Positions 1 to 12,790 of a stretch of DNA of 64,000 nucleotides are shown one piece after another. This DNA comes from Stenopsyche tienmushanensis (Eukaryota > Arthropoda > Insecta > Trichoptera > Stenopsychidae). Positions within the stretch are counted from its first letter, which is position 1, and each line of letters begins with the position of its first letter. The notes below the pieces were generated by a model. It did no database searches. It was not told the origin of the DNA and was given only the letters and a program-made list of their open reading frames with translations. A program made the translations under genes and the position numbers. Location of the stretch: assembly GCA_008973525.1 (NCBI GenBank), contig WACJ01000514.1:186001-250000 (forward strand), written 5' to 3'.

Positions 1-3000
1 GGAAGAATTTTATATGAAAAGAATGCACACATTGATCACCGATTTCATCATATTGATGCATTCCAAAGTTACCGACCTCAGGATAAAGTAAGTTCTTATA
101 ACGCAGATATCATTTATTATTTTTCAATGTATTGAACGTTTATTAAACTTTATAGAGCGGAAGAAGCTGCGCGTACTGCACAACAGTATGCTGCTGAGGG
201 ATTGGAAGTACCTTCGGCGCTTCCAAAACACTTTGAGGCTCTTCTGCTGGGAATAGCGAGACTGTATACGAATGATTCGTTAAATTTGCGTATTCAATAT
301 TGGGTATCTTCTGAACAGCCCTCGTCTTCTACGTACAGGTATCTTATATTCCGATTAATCTTATACGGATAAGGTATTTGTTCATTTCATTCACTTATAT
401 TTTAATTTTTTGATAAGCAGAGGCTCTGCACGCAGTATTTCACTTGTGAAATTTGTGCGTTCTGCCGGATCGCTAGCGCCTGCAAGAGTATTGGCTCCGT
501 GGGCGCGTGCGTGTGCTGCTTTGGCTGCTGGACCGGGGGCCGCAGCTCGCGCGCATGCTTTACTTCATCCTCCATCGGCGCCACTTTCTTGGGAACATCT
601 TTTCACATCGCTTAACAAATACTTCAGGTAACAAATATGAAAATTATTTAAATTAAAGTTTTATCAAGTTTTGAGTAACAAATATTAATTTAAGATTGAA
701 TTTGTAGCAATTTGAAACAAGAAGGCGGTTCAGTCGGATTAATTTCTAATGTTGGAGGGATGAAGCGCATCATTCGAGCTGAAGAAGTTAATGCGCTTCG
801 TGCTGCTTTAGAACTTGTGAGGGCAGTGGCAGCTAATGACGCTGCAGCCAGACAAGCAATATGCGATCACTCTAATTGGTCCGCTGTACAAGTTCTCATT
901 GGTCTTGTTGGCTGCAGTATTCCTATAACTCTTAAAGCTGATATAGTTCTTACGCTTGGATCTTTGGGAATGAGTCCTGAAACAGCAGCTTATATTTGGA
1001 ATACAATTGAAACTGCCCAACTAATTAATACAGTACCGATGACAAGTAATTATCAACCATGCGGCGTCGAAACAGAATTAGAAGAAGTCGAAGCAAGAAA
1101 TGAAGAATTTCCTCTTACAAAAGCATTGCTACAATTATTCGACATACTTTGTATGACTGGAATTCCTAGGACATTAGGCGCTGGTCCTCGACGTCCAGGC
1201 TTTGATCCGTATCTTACTTTTATTATCAACTCGGTTTTCTTACGATTTCCATCTCGATCATATAAAAACCCCGAAGAAAAATGGCAGATTGCGTCTTATT
1301 GTTTGAATTTATTCGAAAAGTTCATCAATCAATATGAACCAAATGCTGCAGATTTTCCGCTGCCGATGAAGCAGAACGAATTGAATCCTCCACCAGGATT
1401 ACACATTATGCTGCAAATGAATACAAAATCAGATTTGTTACGATTGATTTTGGCTATACTAGACGAAAGCATTACATTATTAGATAATTTTCAACCGTTC
1501 CCTGGTAAAAAATATTTAGAAAAATCAGCTCTTAGCTGCTTGAATTTATTAGAAAAAGCATTACTGACTCAGCATCATTTTATGTCGGAATTGGCCAATT
1601 CCGGATGCTCATTTCTTGTTACCGGGTTGAATAAATTACTTTTGGGAGTTAATCCCCGAAGTGGGAAACCAGATCACATGCTCAATATAATTAAATTTGT
1701 GACGTACAATTCATGGCTACAGAAGCATTCATTGGCCGCTGTCAATATTTTGTCCATGGTCGCTACTCAACCTACTGCATCACAACATCTGATAACCATT
1801 TTAACATCCGACACAACTTTAAAAACAGAAATCAGACACGGTTTCATCGAATGCCTGGAATCCGAAGACACTGAAAGCGTAGAAGAGCAAGGAAGATCCA
1901 TATCGATGGAAATAAAAGAGGCTATATTAAATTTGCTTCAAGTTTGTCTACTGTGCGTGCCGCCGAATTTATCGCATTATCTTTTGGGCTTCGACTTGTG
2001 TAAAGACATAAGCAAAACGGCTTTTCATCAGCCAGGCATAATGGGATTTCCGCGAACGTGTCTGCATTCCATAATAGGCATTTTGGATGCTACCATAGCA
2101 CCTGAAAATGGAATTAAAATGGGTATATTACAAGAGGGAGCATATAAATTGTTATATTCGCTTTGTTCCAAACAAAATACGATGGGTCCAGTTTTGAGAT
2201 ATTTGAGGGCATGCGGAGAATTTATACCCAGACATATCGCCGCTTTGAAATCGTTAGACGACGCCGATTCTGATGAACTCGCTGCTACGGCGTGGTTATT
2301 GAGATTATCTGCGATCGAATTGCACGTCACAGCTACGGAAAGACAAACATCCCATTTTACAGCTCTTGCCAGGCAATTGGTGGACTCACCGGATAAGGTT
2401 TGTTATATGTTTTAATATTATTAAATTCTTATAATACGTAGATATCTTTATAACAAAAATATATTTATTAGATTGAAGGAGGCGGTGCTTTGTTGAGATT
2501 ATTATCGGCTCTTTCTCAAGTGCCTGATACTCCTGCCGAACCGCGATGGAAATTACTTGATTCTGCGGCGTTGGCTGCTGCTCGTCAGGCTTGTACCGTG
2601 CCAAGCTCAGATTCTGGATACATAGCAAACATTATCAGTATACCGAAATTGCGCTCGTTACTCGCAACTGAACTTGCTGCACCTTTGCGACCAGCTGCAC
2701 CACAACGTTCTCGATTGCTACACGAAATCGAAGAGGTGAGAAAGAATCTTTTAACCGTCATAAAATTTAGGCATAATTAACTGAAATCGCTATCGTCGGA
2801 TAAGCTCTTTCAAGAAAGATAAAACGACTTTCGTTCGCGTCGTCTTGAGAGCAAGCGTTTGTTTTGATGATTAAGATACTCGCATCATTCTTATCGTTGA
2901 CCGATTTTGTTATTCCCCCTTGACTGTTATGGAGTGGCGTCATTAGCTGAGTATCACCACTCCTTTGCAAAATTTACTCCTTCAGAAGTAAACCGGCAGG

Positions 3001-5630
3001 ATTGCACGGTAACCCTGTCCTTTTATTTTCACAACACATTAACATTATCAAGTTGTTACACGCTGCGGCGGAGCTGATAGAATAGGTTTAAAAGGGTTTA
3101 TAACATGTAAATCAATTAATGGCGTCGTTTATTTTAGGCGCTTTCACACGCAATAGCATTGAACCAATGGACAAGGGCTTGTTCAGCTGGTGCACAGTTT
3201 GCCGGAGCTTGGAGGGTTGCCGCCGAAGCTTTATGCTGCTGTGGAAGAGCACCGGGTGCTGCTGCTCCATTATTACGAGCGCTCTTATCGGCTCCTACTC
3301 CGCATCTAGCAGATAAGGCTACTGGAACTGTAAGTCAATAAATCGCTATGATTTTATACATATATTCATGAATAACATACGTTGATTGTTGTTTTAAATT
3401 GGCAGGTTCTCATATTATTGGTGAGCTTACGCCACGGTTTTGTCACGGAACGACGTCAATCGTTTCTTTCGCCTGGAAATATGGAATCCTCGATGATTAT
3501 GCAGGCATCGGTCGGACAGCATAATACTCTTAATTTGAAATTCATACTTCAGCGGATCTTAAATTGGATGCTAATTTCTAATTCGTCCTCGCCAAAAATG
3601 AGAGTTAATTTGTATGGAGCTTTTTTGAATTTTATGCGTATCGTAAATGCCAAATCTTATTCTTTAGACGACATATTAGATTCAGAAAAAGAGTTTGAAA
3701 ATACGTATGTGAGCAGATTAGATGCCACGAGAAGTAAATCCGTAAAGAATGATGATACGGCATTAAAATCTGTCGTATTAGAGGCAGTCGCAGAGTGCGG
3801 AGATGCACTGAGGGATTGTATTAGTACAGACGCTACAGGTGGCGGACATGAAGTATGCAAAGTTGCTGCATTGGCATGTCTTGAAGAGCTGGTGGCATTA
3901 GAACCAGGTGAATATTGGCTCAAAGCATTACAGTCTGCAGGTCATCTTAGAAATCTTATCGACTCTTTGATGAAAGATGATGCATCATTGAAACAGGTAT
4001 GATATTTACATCCAAGTTTCAAGTCTTTGTTGATATTTATTCTAAAGCATATTGATATTTATAATATTTTCATACAGGTTTTAGAACTGACACCGAAATC
4101 CATGAAATCTTTATTTGTCTACGAATCAAAAATGAGCCTTTTAAATAAGATAGCGTCAACTCGTTACGGAGCAGAACTACTTTTGCAACAGGGAACATTA
4201 ACATGTCTTGCAAATATGCAAGTCTTTGATATTCATCCCGATGTTCAAAATGGCATGGAGTCATCCAGAGATTTTATTCCGTCTGTATCAGCTCGTTACA
4301 AACAAATTTTCATCCCGGCAATGTCGTTCTGCAGCACGCTCATTACAACCCTCGGCTCGGAAAATCACAGCTGTCTCATTCACGTAATCCACTTTTTATT
4401 AAGTCATTCGGAGACAGTCGAATCGATACTCAGAGCTGGAGGACCTATGGTGCCTTTGGGACTCTTAGTCGAACTCGAAGCATTAACATCCGTTATATCG
4501 AGATCGTCAAATCAAGAAATATTTGGTTCTGTAGAATCCGAAACGTCTCTTCAGGGAAGCGTCACTTCCGTTTATAGAATACAGAAGTTAATGCTCGCAT
4601 TATTCCCAAGATTTATTCTCAGCGATGGTCTTCTGCGAGATATGACCGAAAATTCTAAATTCTTAGAGGCCGAAAACGAAAATTCCGTCGATAACGTCAA
4701 CCGAGTAACGACATATTTCAAAATCGTTTCCAATTTGGTATGCTACGCTCGAAATATCATTGCCAATCACGGCGTGGATCACGGCAGCATAGGAGTAATA
4801 TTCAGGCCTATGTTAAGCTCTGGAGGTTTAGATAGGCGAGGACAGTGGGCAAATCCACCGTCTGAAAATTCACCACATCTGGGATTATTAGTGCAGCAAT
4901 TGGTCAATTCGGTGATGCATTTTAACAAGGAAAAGCTCGTGTTGGAATTGCTATTGAGGAAATTGAAGAACGTCCCCGATATGAGCATAGCGGAATTGGA
5001 AGATCTCGTTCCCAGCGATGTGATTGATACTTCGATTGTTGAAAGTAAGCTTGTGGCGTGCGAAAAGCTATCCATGAAAGTACGAGAGAAACAAAACGAA
5101 ATGGAGCATTGCAGATACGTGGTCGATAACTGCTCTTATCTCATATGGATCCATTTGGAATTTTATATGCTGAAGGCTCTGCCTGTGAATGGACAAATGT
5201 TTTCCGGCAACGATTCGAGAAATCAATGTGAGCATGAATATATATGATTTAAATTGTTTATTTATTTCTTTGCTTTGGTTTAAAATTAAAATTCTTACAG
5301 CGTCAGTGATGTCGGCAACGGAAGCAAGCTTTCAATCAACGGTTCAAGACATAGCCGATTTAAAACATGGTTTGGTTTCTGTTTTCAACGATACATTCTG
5401 CAGACAACTTATCGATACAGCAATGGTGATTATTTTCAATTTGTAAATATTAACATAACGGAACACTAAGAATAATTAACACTGTGTAGCCGAAGATTTT
5501 CTAGTCTTTATAATGTGTTTATTTGTGCGTTTTTTTAATGTTGCAGGATAAAAATCAATCCCAGAAAGCATTTTTAGAAGCACTGTTGAGGAAAATCAAA
5601 TGCCTTCTACAATTTGTTCCAGTCAGTTAA
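1..5630 (+). CDS. Nup205: Nup205, inner-ring nucleoporin (3' part, N-terminus off window)
   Basis: This is the large alpha-solenoid scaffold of the nuclear pore inner ring (Nup205/Nup192 family), which in other animals binds Nup93 and Nup35. Ten exons join with consistent phases and GT-AG borders: 1-87, 156-338, 421-627, 708-2397, 2472-2735, 3138-3329, 3406-3996, 4078-5227, 5301-5425 and 5547-5630 (TAA). They give 1,523 residues; vertebrate Nup205 has about 2,000, so roughly a quarter lies upstream. Family blocks I recognise are MKRMHTLITDFIILM near the left edge, CSIPITLKADI, GFDPYLTFI..SVFLRF, FPGKKYLEKS, PPNLSHYLLGFDL, PRTCLHSIIGIL and LFVYESKMSLL. The fold is helical throughout, with no signal peptide or catalytic motif. 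No frameshift or internal stop was found, so the gene looks functional. It converges with Prp38B. Confidence 0.95.
2767..3000 (-). repeat. Dispersed repeat fragment inside a Nup205 intron
   Basis: The intron 2736-3137 holds about 200 bp that read, in reverse complement, like 18285-18485 with many substitutions. Shared landmarks are CTAATGACGCCACTCC, GGGGGAATAACAAAAT and GATAGCGATTTCAGTTAATTA. No reading frame survives here. This shows it belongs to an interspersed family; I could not name the family. Confidence 0.7.
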
Positions 5631-5675
5631 TAAATTATTAATTTAACAGTTATATTATTTTATGTATATTTTTAA

Positions 5676-5681
5676 AATAAA
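5676..5681 (+). terminator. Probable poly(A) signal of Nup205
   Basis: An AATAAA hexamer lies 46 nt after the Nup205 stop codon in AT-rich sequence. It is the first canonical hexamer after the stop. Confidence 0.6.
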
Positions 5682-5780
5682 ACCAAAAAAATCCATGAAA
5701 ACTGTTTTATTATTAATGTATTTAGGTGAGTTTTTTTCATTTACGTACAATACTACAAAAGGCATTGTGAAAAACGTACA

Positions 5781-6115
5781 TAAAGTAAACCCGTGGTAAT
5801 CCGATGCCTTCTGGTGTAATATGACATACCAATAAAAGAAAAGTATAATAAATAATGTCATCATCATCATATATAAATAATGTAAAAAATGCAAGTGTGA
5901 TTCTTTCAATCTTTTTGTAAAGCTAGTAAGTAAGTACGACGTTTGTCTTCACCATTGATTGTAGCTTAAGCAAGATGCTAACTTTTAAGAAAGCTAAACA
6001 TCCTGAGGTGGAGGAAACTTGTGTGGTTTCTTCAGGAAAGACAGGCATACACCTATTTTTGGGCACATATTTGCCATGAAAGCAAAGTTGATTTACAAGG
6101 AGATAAAAAAAGAAG
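5781..6115 (+). mobile_element. pogo/Tigger DNA transposon fragment (copy 1)
   Basis: After a TA the sequence runs AAGTAAACCCGTGGTAATCC, matching the terminal repeats of the copies at 40497 and 43343. Downstream, degraded + strand peptide text includes WFLQERQA, typical of the CENPB/psq-type DNA-binding part of Tigger transposases. Stops and deletions break it, and no 3' terminal repeat is visible. It lies just beyond the Nup205 3' end. Confidence 0.65.
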
Positions 6116-6144
6116 ACTAGCTATACATGTAGAATTTTTTTATA

Positions 6145-6795
6145 TAAACAATCTGTCCTCTGAGAGATATTTAGTTCTTTTGACGTTTATGTTGCTGACT
6201 CGTGTAGGTCTTCATTCATTAATGAGGACCTTATGTTCATTCATTTGAATCTTTTTTCTAGGTCATGGACCATATATCTTTTCAGCCTATGCACACCAAG
6301 TGGTTGGAGTGTGTTTTAGTCTTAGTTTATATTTTTGACTATAGCTTTCAATTTCCTGTTTCACTGTAGATATGTTTAGTTCCCTGGGTATGATGTCGTC
6401 TGTCGCGTACCATGGAGCATTGCCTAGAGTACGCAGTACTTTGGACTGAAAGCGTTGGAGAATGTCAATATTGGAGGTCGATGCAGCACCCCAGAGCTGT
6501 ATTCCGTACGTCCAAATAGGTTTTATAAATAAGTGTTACTACGACTGTTTGTGGCAGTGCATAATCATTTAGTGAGATAGGAGGACAGTCTATTTTCTGT
6601 TAGTGAAAGTGACATGGGTAGACTTGTTTTCATTAGCCTTTACGCGCCACTTGAGTCATTTTTGTATGTTGTTGAGATGATGTTGGCCTATGAAAGATCC
6701 TGTGTATTTGTTCCTTAGTCGCATGTTAACGGAAACCAAATTGGTGATTAGGTATTGGGTTGTTTTTCTCAATTATTGGCTTAAGTCTCTTCTAT
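6145..6795 (-). mobile_element. Jockey-type non-LTR retrotransposon, 3' fragment (copy 1)
   Basis: The reverse strand encodes broken text of a Jockey reverse-transcriptase C-terminus, including YGIQLWGAA, LQRFQSK, APWY and RELNISTVKQEI. The same sequence recurs at 9750-11335. The element is 5'-truncated, carries stop codons and cannot move. It occupies the space between Nup205 and Prp38B. Confidence 0.75.
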
Positions 6796-6796
6796 A

Positions 6797-6935
6797 GGGG
6801 CCCGTTCCATAAAGTGGAGACGGATTATCGTGGCTATACCACGACGAGTGTGGCTAAATCACGAAGATCGGTCGCAAAAGGCAGCTAATGACCAACCGTG
6901 TGGCCGCAAGGGGGGTGCCGATCGTGTCTAAATGT
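6797..6935. repeat. GC-rich palindromic segment of unknown origin
   Basis: This short GC-rich stretch in AT-rich DNA contains small perfect stems such as CGTGGCTATACCACG. It looks like the end of a transposon, but I see no matching partner end in the window and make no family call. Confidence 0.4.
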
Positions 6936-7069
6936 TACAATAACCGACTTAATATACGTGAAAATAAAAAATCAAAGAACTTAGTCTACTTAGGCCTAGA
7001 AAACACAGATAATAATGAAGCTAACGGATTAGAAAAGACACGAACAGCCGACCCGGTTCTTTTTACATA

Positions 7070-7978
7070 ATAGCAAATATATTTAGACCATACAGAATAC
7101 ACATTCAAGAAGAAATTGTCAGAAACATGTTTTTATGGAAAATAATTTATTTAATGCTATAATTAGCTTTCTATAAAATAAAATAGTAATAATACACCAA
7201 GTCAAAGTTCAAATAACAATATTTTGATTGCTTTAAATTTCTTAGAATGGAAGAAAATCTTTAAAAGGGAAGACTGTTAAAACTTGCAAATATTGAAACC
7301 AATAAGGAAATATAAAAACGCAACTAAAGTAAATACAAGTCCAAATATATTGAATTGTTAAGATTTACATACTAGGAAAGGATAAAAGGCCACGTGATCA
7401 ATTAATAAAAATGTACATATTTATTCTAACAATATTTATTTTGTATCGATTACTCTCTCAAATCTTTCATTCATTAACTTATAACTCGTCCTATGGAGTG
7501 TAGAGAAGTACAAGAATATGCAAATTTGATTTGAAGTTAAACACAAATGAAGAATATACATTTTCTAACAATGGGCGGCACCATTATGTTATAAGGTAAA
7601 AAAATATTTAAAACGATTAGACAAAACAATGTTAGTTTTGGAATCTCGAGAAAAACTCACTTTATATTACAATAAATAATATATAATACTATTTTGCAAC
7701 AAGATTCTTTTAAAACTAATGCACACAGTGTAATAGGGTGTTTGTCATGTTTATCTAAATTCTTACTTGTATTATGGCAATTCATTATTATCCGAACTAT
7801 AATAACAATTTCATTATAAACTGCTATCATTATTCTACACGTGCCGCATGTGAATTAGCAAAAATATCAATGTCCCGTACATGATGTATCAATATAAAAC
7901 AGATCAAAAATTTGTATGTATAAAAGTTACACGTTAATTACAAACTATTTTAATTAACTAACAGATATGAATAATTGA
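7070..7978. other. AT-rich 3' flank of Prp38B
   Basis: This region is probably 3' UTR and downstream flank of Prp38B on the minus strand. I see no reading frame, RNA gene or repeat in it. Confidence 0.5.
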
Positions 7979-10900
7979 CTATCTGTGTCTTCTTTCTCTG
8001 GGGGACCTGTCTCTGTCTCGGTTTCGATGGCGGTCCCTATCGCGGTCTCTATCCCTTTCTCTGTCTCGTTCCCTGTCTCTGTCGATTCGACTTCGATCCC
8101 GATCCCTATCTCTGTCCAGTCTATCTCGATCGCCTCTGAATGCATCACGATCCGGCCTATCACCCCCTCTGAAAGAATCTCTATCTCTTTCGCGACGCCC
8201 GTTTCTTGAATATCTGAAATATAATAAATATTTAAATGTTTGCATATTTAAAAATAAAAATAATTATATAAAAGTTAATAAACTACTTGTCTACGACAGC
8301 ATTAGCCGGATGCTCCCCTCTATCGCCACTTTTCCAAGTGTTATTGGTTTTTGAATTCTGCCTATCATATTCGGATAATCTAAAACAAAATGAATATAAA
8401 TTGTATCAGAATTGGGTCACAAATATGTGAAATGGGGCAAATACTAGAGTTTTTCGGACACATTGTTCGCCGGGATGGAGAAAATTTAGAAAAACTAATG
8501 ATGTGGGTGGGCAGTGTGTCAGGGAAGAGAGGAAGGGGACAGTGATCACGAAGATGGAGCGATCAAGTGAAGGAGGTAACCGACTCAATCCTCATTATAG
8601 CCCTGCGGACAGCGGAAAACAGGGATGGCTGGAAGGACGTGATTCGGAAACAGACAAAATCTACATAGTCATAGTTACGATCCTCAATCACGAGGAAACA
8701 AAAAGAAAGAAGAATCATCATTTCAAAATACTCGAGTATAATTACTTTTGTTCAATTGTCTTTTGTATCGGTACTGGAATGCGCGGGAAGAGAGTAGAGA
8801 ACCAATCAAGTTTAGAGAGCAAATGACGAGCCATTGCTCCGATTGTCGTCGGTTGTCCGCCACCAGCGCGTGGATCCACAGGTTCTTCGTCATCCAAGTA
8901 GTCAATATACCAATCAAACAAATCGCCAGGCGGTTGAGTATATCGAACGTACATAAATCCTGCAATTTTAAAGTTTGCTTAGTGCTTTGATCTAATAAAT
9001 TATCTCAAATAATATAGATTTGATTCTTTGTCAATTTCATACCTACCGAGCGCTCTGATGAAGGGTGAATCAGTATGAGCTAATAGGCCATTGAGTTGTT
9101 TACGTGTAAGGCGCAACGTATACAATTTGTATAATAAACAATACGCAGTAGAGACTATACCACCGGCGCCTACACCCCTCACCTGAAAATATCACCAGTT
9201 TATTATTTTGCGATTAATCGACGATAAAACGAATGCATTATGATTTTTTAATGAAATATCAATTTGTCAAATTCAATAAGGTTTTAATTTAAAGCTATTT
9301 GAGATTAATGGAATGACGTAAACTACATAAATAACTCCTTATAAAGATGATTTAAGTTTTGAAGACATACTCACGCCGCCACACATGCCAGTTTGGCCAG
9401 CCGTTTTACGTGATCCACGTTCCCATGGTTCCAAATGTTTCACTTGGTAGTATATCTCATCTACTACCTCGTGATACGTTTTCAATTTGAAGAGATGAAC
9501 TGCAAATCACAAAAAGTCATATATATATTCAAAATTCTCCGATTTGTGCATAACGTTAATATTAATAAAAATTATTATCGCAATATAATTAGGTTTGATT
9601 TAATGATAATTTACTTCGTAGTCCAAGCTTTAACATTTTGCGCTTTATTTAAGCAATTCCCAAACAAGTTAATGAATTATTCGAATTAATCTTTCAAGCT
9701 GACTAATTGAAATTTATTTAACATGTGGAATTTTCGTATAATAATATATTTTTTTTTTATTTAAACAATCCATCCTCTGAGAGATATTTAGTTCTTTTTT
9801 TGACGTTTATGTTGCTGACTCGTGTAGGTCTTCATTCATTAATAAGAACCTTATGTTTATTCATTTGAATCTTTTTTCTAGGTCATGGACCATATATCTT
9901 TTCAGCCTATGCGTCCCGGAGGTTTGTTTGGTTGGCTCTTCGAGCAGGCAGTTGGGGTGTGCTTATTTATAGCTTTCAGTCAGTTTCACTGTAGATATGT
10001 TCAGTTCAAGCTGGCAAGGGTCCAACGGCAGGGAGCGCTCCGAGTCATCACAGCATACAGAACAGTATCTGAAGAAGCGGTGCTCGTGATCGCTGGAACC
10101 TCGAAGCAAAGAAGAGGGCCTTGGACTTCGAAGATCCCAAAAACCATAACGAGCAAGATCAGAAACTGAAGGAAGCTTCGCAGCAGAGATGGGATCAGTC
10201 TAGTAAGAGAAGATGGACCCACTGACTTATCCCGGTTGTAAGCTGGTGGAGGGCCCAAAAACACAGTGAAATGACCTAGCGCTTGATTCAGGTGCTCACT
10301 AAACACGGAAGTTTCAGTGTGTACCTGAAGGGGATTGGCAAGGAAGGCATCACTGACTGTGAGGCTTGGACACCTCAGAGAAACACGCTGAAAGCACTCG
10401 GGGTAGCTGAGCTCAACGTTGACAACATGGTCCACAGCATGATGGCAAGCAAGAAGAACTGGGACCTTATTTGAGGCTTAACTACCTGTCCTCCTGAAGC
10501 AATGTGGAAAACAATACCAGGGGGGCATAGAAGAACAAAGGAGGGGTTTAGACAGTAAGAATCTGACATTACCCTGGGATCAAACCCAGAGTGTCTTATG
10601 CAAGATCACACAGGAAAAAAAAAGATATGTTTAGTTTGCTGTATATAATGTCATTTGTCACGTACTATGGAGCATTGCCTATAGTATGCGGCACTTTGGA
10701 CTGAATGCGTTGGAGAATCACGCGGAGGTCTACGCAGTACCCCAGAGCTGTATTCCGTACGTCCAAATAGGTTTTAGTATGATTTTGTATATAAGTGTTT
10801 TATTTTCTAGGGACAGTTCCGAATTTTGGCCCATCAGCCAGTATAGCACTCTCATTTTAATTTTGAGTTGCCGTCTTTTCTTACTGATGTGCATTTTCTA

Positions 10901-12699
10901 TGTTAAGCGTCTGTCCAAGTGCATACCAAGATATTTTACTATGTCTGCTTGTGGCAATGCGCAGTCATTTAGTAAGCCAGGAGGACATGTCTCTTTTCTG
11001 TTGGTGGGTAAGTGAAATGGGTAGATTTGTTTTCATTAGCGTTTATGCGCCACTTCTTGAATCATTTTTGTTCGTTGTTGAGATCACGAGATCGCTATGC
11101 GAGGTCATAAGATCTGCGTCGTCGGCGAAAGTAGCAGTTGTTGTGGTATCTGTTGTCGGCTGTGTATAGAAGGATGATATGGACTGTCCAGGAATGCTGC
11201 CGAGCAATATTTTTTATCTTCCTGTGCGATAGTCTGTGACCCATTGAAAATCAGATTACAAAAAGACTCGCCTGTGAGTCTCTTGTTGCAAGAGTTAATA
11301 GCATAAAGCAACAGATAGTTTAATTTTTGGCAGTTTTAAATTCAATTAAAAGCAAGATACAATGAATGAATGAGGATCCTATATTAGTTGACTAAGAGAG
11401 ATTTATGTAGGGCATGTGATTGACACTTATAGATAATACATGACATCAAATGTGGATCAAAACAGGTGTGCCTTGGAAAAATTGATCATACTACTGATAA
11501 TATTGTCATAAAATGGAATCCAAGACAAAGGAAATGACTGGTAGCAAGACGGACCAAGACGGATATATGAAATGCATTGGATGAGATTAAGTTTAAATAA
11601 TAATGTATACAGTCTATCTGCGGATTCTGTTTCGAGTCTTTATGATTTAAAATGTATCTAATATATTGTATATTTTAATCATGAAAACACATTTTTATGC
11701 CCCCAAAACCCTTGAAATTCGTCGAAATGTCTGATTTGTATTAAATGAAAGCAGGTATAACAGGGTGCAATCGCGATATAAATGATTACCGCGGATCGAC
11801 TGTATATTGTTGATAAATAAAGCATCATTTTCCACATGTTTTGCTAAACATTTTTCATTCAGAAATTGTTTTACACAGTAAGCTTGTCGAGTACAAAAAC
11901 TTAATGATTAATATTCAACTAAATTCAGTTATTTAAGTACATTTCATTAAAGATGCATGCATTTTTTAAGTCTAGGGAATAAATTAATGTCTTTTTCTTC
12001 TAAACATCAACAGTTCTTATATTTTTAATCGTCGGCATTATATCGGTTATCTTTAGTATTTAAATATATTAAATCAAAATAAAATAAAGACTGGGGCCGA
12101 AGCATATTGATGTACATGCGCAAATTAAAAATATAAAACCGTTTAAAGAGAGACACATTTCTTACCTACCTTTGAAGTAGCTAGAACCTTGTATGTTTGT
12201 TAAAATCAGCGGATTTAAGTTCATCGTCAGCTCGTTGCCCCATACTGGCAGAATGTTATGAAGCTTGCCTGTCTTGGCCGGTTTGGAGTATTCTACAAAA
12301 GAGAGGGAAAACATGACATATCAAAAACGAGCTGCGTACGAGCTTATGAATGCATCGGTCCAGCGTACGTTGAGACATCGATACGTTCCGATCACTTATC
12401 GCCTGGACCGAATTCATGTTTCATATTTATGTATGCAATGAGAGTGTGAAGAATTTGAGAGATTGCGCGGCCGTATCGTTCACGCGCGCGGGCGCATTTC
12501 GAAATTAGTTATAGCGAATGCGATGTGTCATCGCGAGTCGGAGCGTTCAGCGGACACTTTCGCGAGCGAAACGCGAGCAGATGCAAATTTCGAGCGTCGA
12601 CGTCGAGACTTCGAATTCAAAGGCTCCGCTCGAAACGATCAGGCGCGATATATAAGACGGGGCGAATCGCCTCGAAGGCCAACCTTCGTCGTCGGCCAT
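7979..12699 (-). CDS. Prp38: Prp38B, pre-mRNA splicing factor (complete, 7 exons)
   Basis: This is a PRP38-family spliceosomal protein of the PRPF38B type; the family acts around spliceosome activation in the nucleus. Minus-strand coding exons are 12684-12699, 12170-12292, 9375-9499, 9047-9182, 8746-8959, 8287-8379 and 7979-8213 (TAG). All phases agree and sum to 942 nt, 313 residues. Residues ~18-204 form the PRP38 domain: LPVWGNE, NPLILTNIQ, KTYHEVVDEIYYQVKH, EPWERGSRKTAGQTGMCGG, GGIVSTAYCLLYKL, TDSPFIRALGFMYVRYTQPP, AGGGQPTTIG and STLFPRIPVPIQK. The last ~75 residues are Arg-Asp/Arg-Glu repeats ending RSPRERRHR, much shorter than the RS tail of vertebrate PRPF38B (~546 aa in total). The start MADDE in the tiny first exon is chosen because it splices in frame to EYSKPAK. 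Introns 2 and 5 carry retroelement debris. Confidence 0.93.
8400..8695 (+). mobile_element. RTE-like non-LTR retrotransposon C-terminal fragment
   Basis: The + strand reads, with frameshifts, as the C-terminal tail typical of RTE-type elements: FFGHIVRRDGENLEKLM, then a Gly/Arg-rich stretch, RWSDQVKEV and GWKDVIRKQT. It sits in Prp38B intron 5 (8380-8745), opposite to the gene. It is short and dead. Confidence 0.6.
9750..11335 (-). mobile_element. Jockey-type non-LTR retrotransposon fragment (copy 2), interrupted
   Basis: 9762-10006 and 10624-11335 match the copy at 6145-6795 in the same orientation. The reverse strand has a degraded reverse-transcriptase frame, including the catalytic FADDAD motif at 11112-11129 and the C-terminal QRIQSK..APW block. 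A T-run at its left end represents the 3' A tail. It lies in Prp38B intron 2 and is split by the R1-like insertion at 10007-10623. Confidence 0.75.
10007..10623 (+). mobile_element. 5'-truncated R1-clade retrotransposon with target-site duplication
   Basis: The fragment starts inside an R1-like C-terminal ORF (KLARVQRQGALRVITAYRTV, then KGRWTHRLIP after a frame shift, and SGAH-like text) and ends in a run of nine A. It is flanked by GATATGTTCAGTT (9994-10006) and GATATGTTTAGTT (10624-10636), a 13-bp duplication with one difference. The host sequence is the Jockey copy, so this insertion is the younger event. Confidence 0.75.
11340..12169. other. Remainder of Prp38B intron 2
   Basis: AT-rich intronic sequence between the Jockey fragment and exon 2. 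I see no further gene or recognisable repeat. Confidence 0.5.
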
Positions 12700-12790
12700 C
12701 GCGGGCGGCGCCCGACACGAGCGCGGCAAGAGACGACGCGGCCCCGGTTTGCGGACGCTCGAAAATAACAACCAAAATGTCGACCATATC
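12440..12790 (-). promoter_or_regulatory. CpG-rich promoter and 5' UTR region of Prp38B
   Basis: This is one of the most CpG-dense stretches in the window, full of CGCG, CGTCG and TCGCGA. It brackets the Prp38B start codon (12697-12699), its first splice donor and the upstream 5' UTR. Long open frames here come from the lack of AT-rich stops and are not genes. The METTL6 start lies 1.47 kb away on the other strand. Confidence 0.45.

Noticed and set aside
2736..3137. A possible extra Nup205 exon
   Set aside because: The block is a dispersed repeat with stops, and the flanking exons join in phase without it.
7985..8209. A 74-codon frame opposite Prp38B exon 7
   Set aside because: It is the antisense shadow of the Arg-Asp repeats; low-complexity codons leave that strand open.
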